From Pseudomonadota bacterium (lineage in GTDB: Bacteria > Pseudomonadota > Alphaproteobacteria > Rhizobiales > Beijerinckiaceae), in contig JAJXWB010000002.1 in the NCBI GenBank assembly GCA_021781815.1, forward strand, positions 164,964-228,963: DNA of 64,000 bases, given 5' to 3'. The first letter of the stretch is position 1, and each line of letters opens with the position of its first letter. The notes under the pieces were generated by a model that worked only from the letters and a program-made list of their open reading frames with translations, was not told where the DNA came from and ran no database searches. Made by a program: the position numbers and the translations under genes. Shown one piece after another: positions 61,472 through 64,000 of this stretch.

Positions 61472-63166
61472 CTAGGGTTGGCCTGGCGGCGTTTCGCTGA
61501 TCGCCTCGTCGCGCAACTCGCGCCTCAGGATCTTGCCGACGTTGGTCTTCGGCAGCGTGGTGCGGAATTCGACGCGGCGCGGCGTCTTGTAGCCGGTGAG
61601 TCGCGCCTTGTAGAAGGAGGCGAGGGCGTCCTTGTCGATATTGGCGTCTTTCGGCACGACGTAGAGAACGACCGCCTCGCCGGAACCGGCGTCAGGCACG
61701 CCAACGGCCGCGCATTCGAGCACGCCCGGATAGTCGGCGACCACAGCCTCGATTTCGTTCGGATAGACGTTGAAGCCGGAGACGATGATCATATCCTTCT
61801 TGCGATCTACGATTCGCAGGTAGCCCCGCTCGTCGAGGGTTCCGATGTCGCCGGATTTGAAGAAACCGTCCGGGGTCATTGCGCTGGCCGTCTCATCGGG
61901 CCTGTTCCAGTAACCGACCATGAGCTGCGGCCCGCGGATTGCGATCTCGCCGGGTTGCCCCGGCGCGACGTCGCGGCCGGCGTCGTCGATGATGCGGATA
62001 TCGACGCCGGGCATCGGGAGGCCGACAGAACCGTTGAAAGCGGCCAGGTCCGCGGGGTTGCAGACGACGCCCGAACACGTCTCGGACAGCCCGTAGCCCT
62101 CGACGATCGGGACGCCCGTGACCTCCATCCAGCGGCGCGCGACGGAGTCCTGCACCGCCATGCCGCCTCCGTTCGCGACCAGAAGGTCGCTGAAGTCGAG
62201 CCTGACGAAATCGGGATTGTTGAGCAGGCCGTTGAACAGCGTGTTGACGGCCGGGAACATATGAAATCTGTGCCTGGCCAGCTCCTTGACGAGGCCGGGG
62301 ATGTCGCGCGGATTGGGGATGAGCAGGCACAGGGCGCCGGCGCGCAGCGCCAGCAGGGAGCAGGTCACGAACGCGAACACGTGATAGAGCGGCAGCGCGG
62401 TCACGAAGGTCGGCTGGCCATGGATCTGCTTGCGTTTGAACGCCGGTTGCAACCATGCCTCGGAGGCGAGCACCGCAGCGAGAAGCGCGCCATGGGTGAG
62501 CGTGGCGCCCTTGGAGACCCCGGTCGTGCCGCCGGTATATTGCAGCACCGCGGCGTCGGCATGGGTGAGGGGCGGCTCGACCAGCGGTCTGCCGGCGCCG
62601 GCGGCGACGGCCGCCTTGTAGCGGATCGCGCCCGGCAGCGAATAGGGCGGGACCATCCTGCGTCGAACGACCAGATTGACGATCGCGCCTTTGGGGAAAC
62701 CCAACAGGTCGCCCATGCTCGCAAGCACGATATGGCGGATGTCGGTTTTCGCGACGACCTGCTGAAGCGTGACGGCGAAATTCTCGAGGATGAAGATCGC
62801 CCGTGCGCCGGAATCCTTGAGTTGGTGTTCGAGTTCGCGCGGCGTATAGAGAGGGTTGACGTTGACGGCGATGAAGCCGGCCCGCAGGATGGCGGCGATG
62901 ACGATCGGATATTGCAGGACATTCGGCATCATGACCGCGACGCGGTCGCCGCGCGCCAGTCCCTGCGACTGCAGCCATGCGCCGAGATCGCGCGACATCG
63001 TGTCGATATCGCCGAAGGAGATCGTCCGGCCCATACAGATATAGGCCGGCAGGTCGTGAAACCGTTGGTAGCTTTCCGCTGCAAGCGCGACGAGCGAGGG
63101 ATATGCGCTGGTGTCGACCTCGGCCTTTACACCCTCCGGGTAACTGGCGAGCCAGGGCCGATCCAT
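61472..63166 (-). CDS. fadD: Long-chain fatty acid--CoA ligase
   Basis: LQYTGGTTGVSKGATLTHGALLA; GYGLSETCSGVVCNPAD; YLRIVDRKKDMIIVSGFNVYPNEIE. Confidence 0.94.
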   Translation of the reverse strand: MDRPWLASYPEGVKAEVDTSAYPSLVALAAESYQRFHDLPAYICMGRTISFGDIDTMSRDLGAWLQSQGLARGDRVAVMMPNVLQYPIVIAAILRAGFIAVNVNPLYTPRELEHQLKDSGARAIFILENFAVTLQQVVAKTDIRHIVLASMGDLLGFPKGAIVNLVVRRRMVPPYSLPGAIRYKAAVAAGAGRPLVEPPLTHADAAVLQYTGGTTGVSKGATLTHGALLAAVLASEAWLQPAFKRKQIHGQPTFVTALPLYHVFAFVTCSLLALRAGALCLLIPNPRDIPGLVKELARHRFHMFPAVNTLFNGLLNNPDFVRLDFSDLLVANGGGMAVQDSVARRWMEVTGVPIVEGYGLSETCSGVVCNPADLAAFNGSVGLPMPGVDIRIIDDAGRDVAPGQPGEIAIRGPQLMVGYWNRPDETASAMTPDGFFKSGDIGTLDERGYLRIVDRKKDMIIVSGFNVYPNEIEAVVADYPGVLECAAVGVPDAGSGEAVVLYVVPKDANIDKDALASFYKARLTGYKTPRRVEFRTTLPKTNVGKILRRELRDEAISETPPGQP

Positions 63167-63339
63167 CCTGTTTCACTCCCACTGGCCGTGCGGCGGCGTC
63201 CGCGCCTGCGCGCGCTCTGGTCCGGATCGGCATATTCGCTCGAATTGACAGCGGGTCAATGGTTCCGCTCAATCCCCCCGGGCGGCCGACGAACCGGCCG
63301 CCTGCGCCCTGTCTGTCCACCTCTCGCGAGGATCACGCC

Positions 63340-63717
63340 ATGAAAGCCGCAGCCTGTGTCCTGACGCTGCTTTGGTCCGTTTCCGCGGCCTCCGCTGCGG
63401 GCATTCCAAAATTCGACTATGCCCGGACGTGCCGCGACACCCCGCCGGTCGCCATGGACCAGAAGGCGACATTCAAGCAGTGCATGGCGGATGAGAAATC
63501 CGCGCGCGATTCGCTGCCGCAGGCCTGGGCGCACGCCTCGGCCGGCGCGCGCCAGCAATGTTCGGCGATGACGCAGATGGGCGGGCAACCGAGCTACGTC
63601 GAACTGCTCACGTGTCTGGAAATGGAAAACCCGAAAACCCGCACCGCGCCGGATGTCGGGATCAACACATTCCACAATCCGCATCCGCAACCCAGGCGGA
63701 CGCCGGCGGCCGACTAG
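63340..63717 (+). CDS. Hypothetical secreted protein, 3' end at IS junction
   Basis: Signal peptide [21 protein letters not shown]; Cys-containing mature region; stop TAG spans the apparent IS630 boundary. Confidence 0.65.
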   Translation: MKAAACVLTLLWSVSAASAAGIPKFDYARTCRDTPPVAMDQKATFKQCMADEKSARDSLPQAWAHASAGARQQCSAMTQMGGQPSYVELLTCLEMENPKTRTAPDVGINTFHNPHPQPRRTPAAD

Positions 63718-64000
63718 AGCGTTTTCCTCTCATGCTGGCTCGTAGCCGGCGGCAGCGCGCCGATCGTATTCCACAATCCATCGACCGTTCGCTCCGCAGC
63801 CTTGCGCAGTAGCGCCTTGAGCTTTGAGAAGGCGTCTCGATCGGATTGAAGTCGGGGCTGTAGGGCGGGAGATAGAGAAGGCTGGCCCCAGCCGCTTCGA
63901 TCGCGTCGCGCACGCCTGCGCCTTTGTGGCTGCCGAGATTGTCCATGATCACGATGTCGCCGGGCCGCAGTTCCGGAACCAGAACCTGATCGACATAGGC
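63714..64000 (-). mobile_element. IS630-family transposase, C-terminal part, frameshifted and truncated by window edge
   Basis: [55 protein letters not shown] then, in the shifted frame, [39 protein letters not shown]. Confidence 0.92.

Noticed and set aside
61478-63343. 621-aa plus-strand ORF
   Set aside because: Antisense of fadD

Overview
This is a GC-rich, gene-dense chromosomal window. Its gene content and order look alphaproteobacterial, Hyphomicrobiales-like: rpmH-rnpA-yidC-engB-argB, trpF-trpB-trpA-accD-folC, and rpsA-sppA-ihfB. Most of it is housekeeping: translation, Trp/Arg biosynthesis, cell wall, fatty-acid metabolism, DNA repair. I found no CRISPR array, prophage, rRNA or tRNA by reading. 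Accessory-looking parts are: (i) a FabF/ACP/dehydratase-like cluster divergent from a Wzm/Wzt-type ABC exporter; (ii) an aldehyde dehydrogenase + DUF779 unit beside an AcoR-like regulator that lacks an AAA+ domain, with a perfect 22-bp palindrome in the promoter; (iii) a glycosyltransferase island with a tandem paralogous pair; (iv) a secreted Ala/Lys-rich LEA-like repeat protein; (v) a PuuD-type membrane urate oxidase near an orphan substrate-binding protein and a GntR regulator; (vi) an IS630-type transposase fragment at the right edge whose TA target appears to supply stop codons to both neighbouring ORFs. Several intergenic inverted or heptameric repeats were also seen. rpmH (GTG start, 44 aa) is absent from the ORF track but clearly present. 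I saw no confidently new multi-gene system; the most unusual items are under findings. All family calls come from reading translated sequence and motifs. No database search was run.
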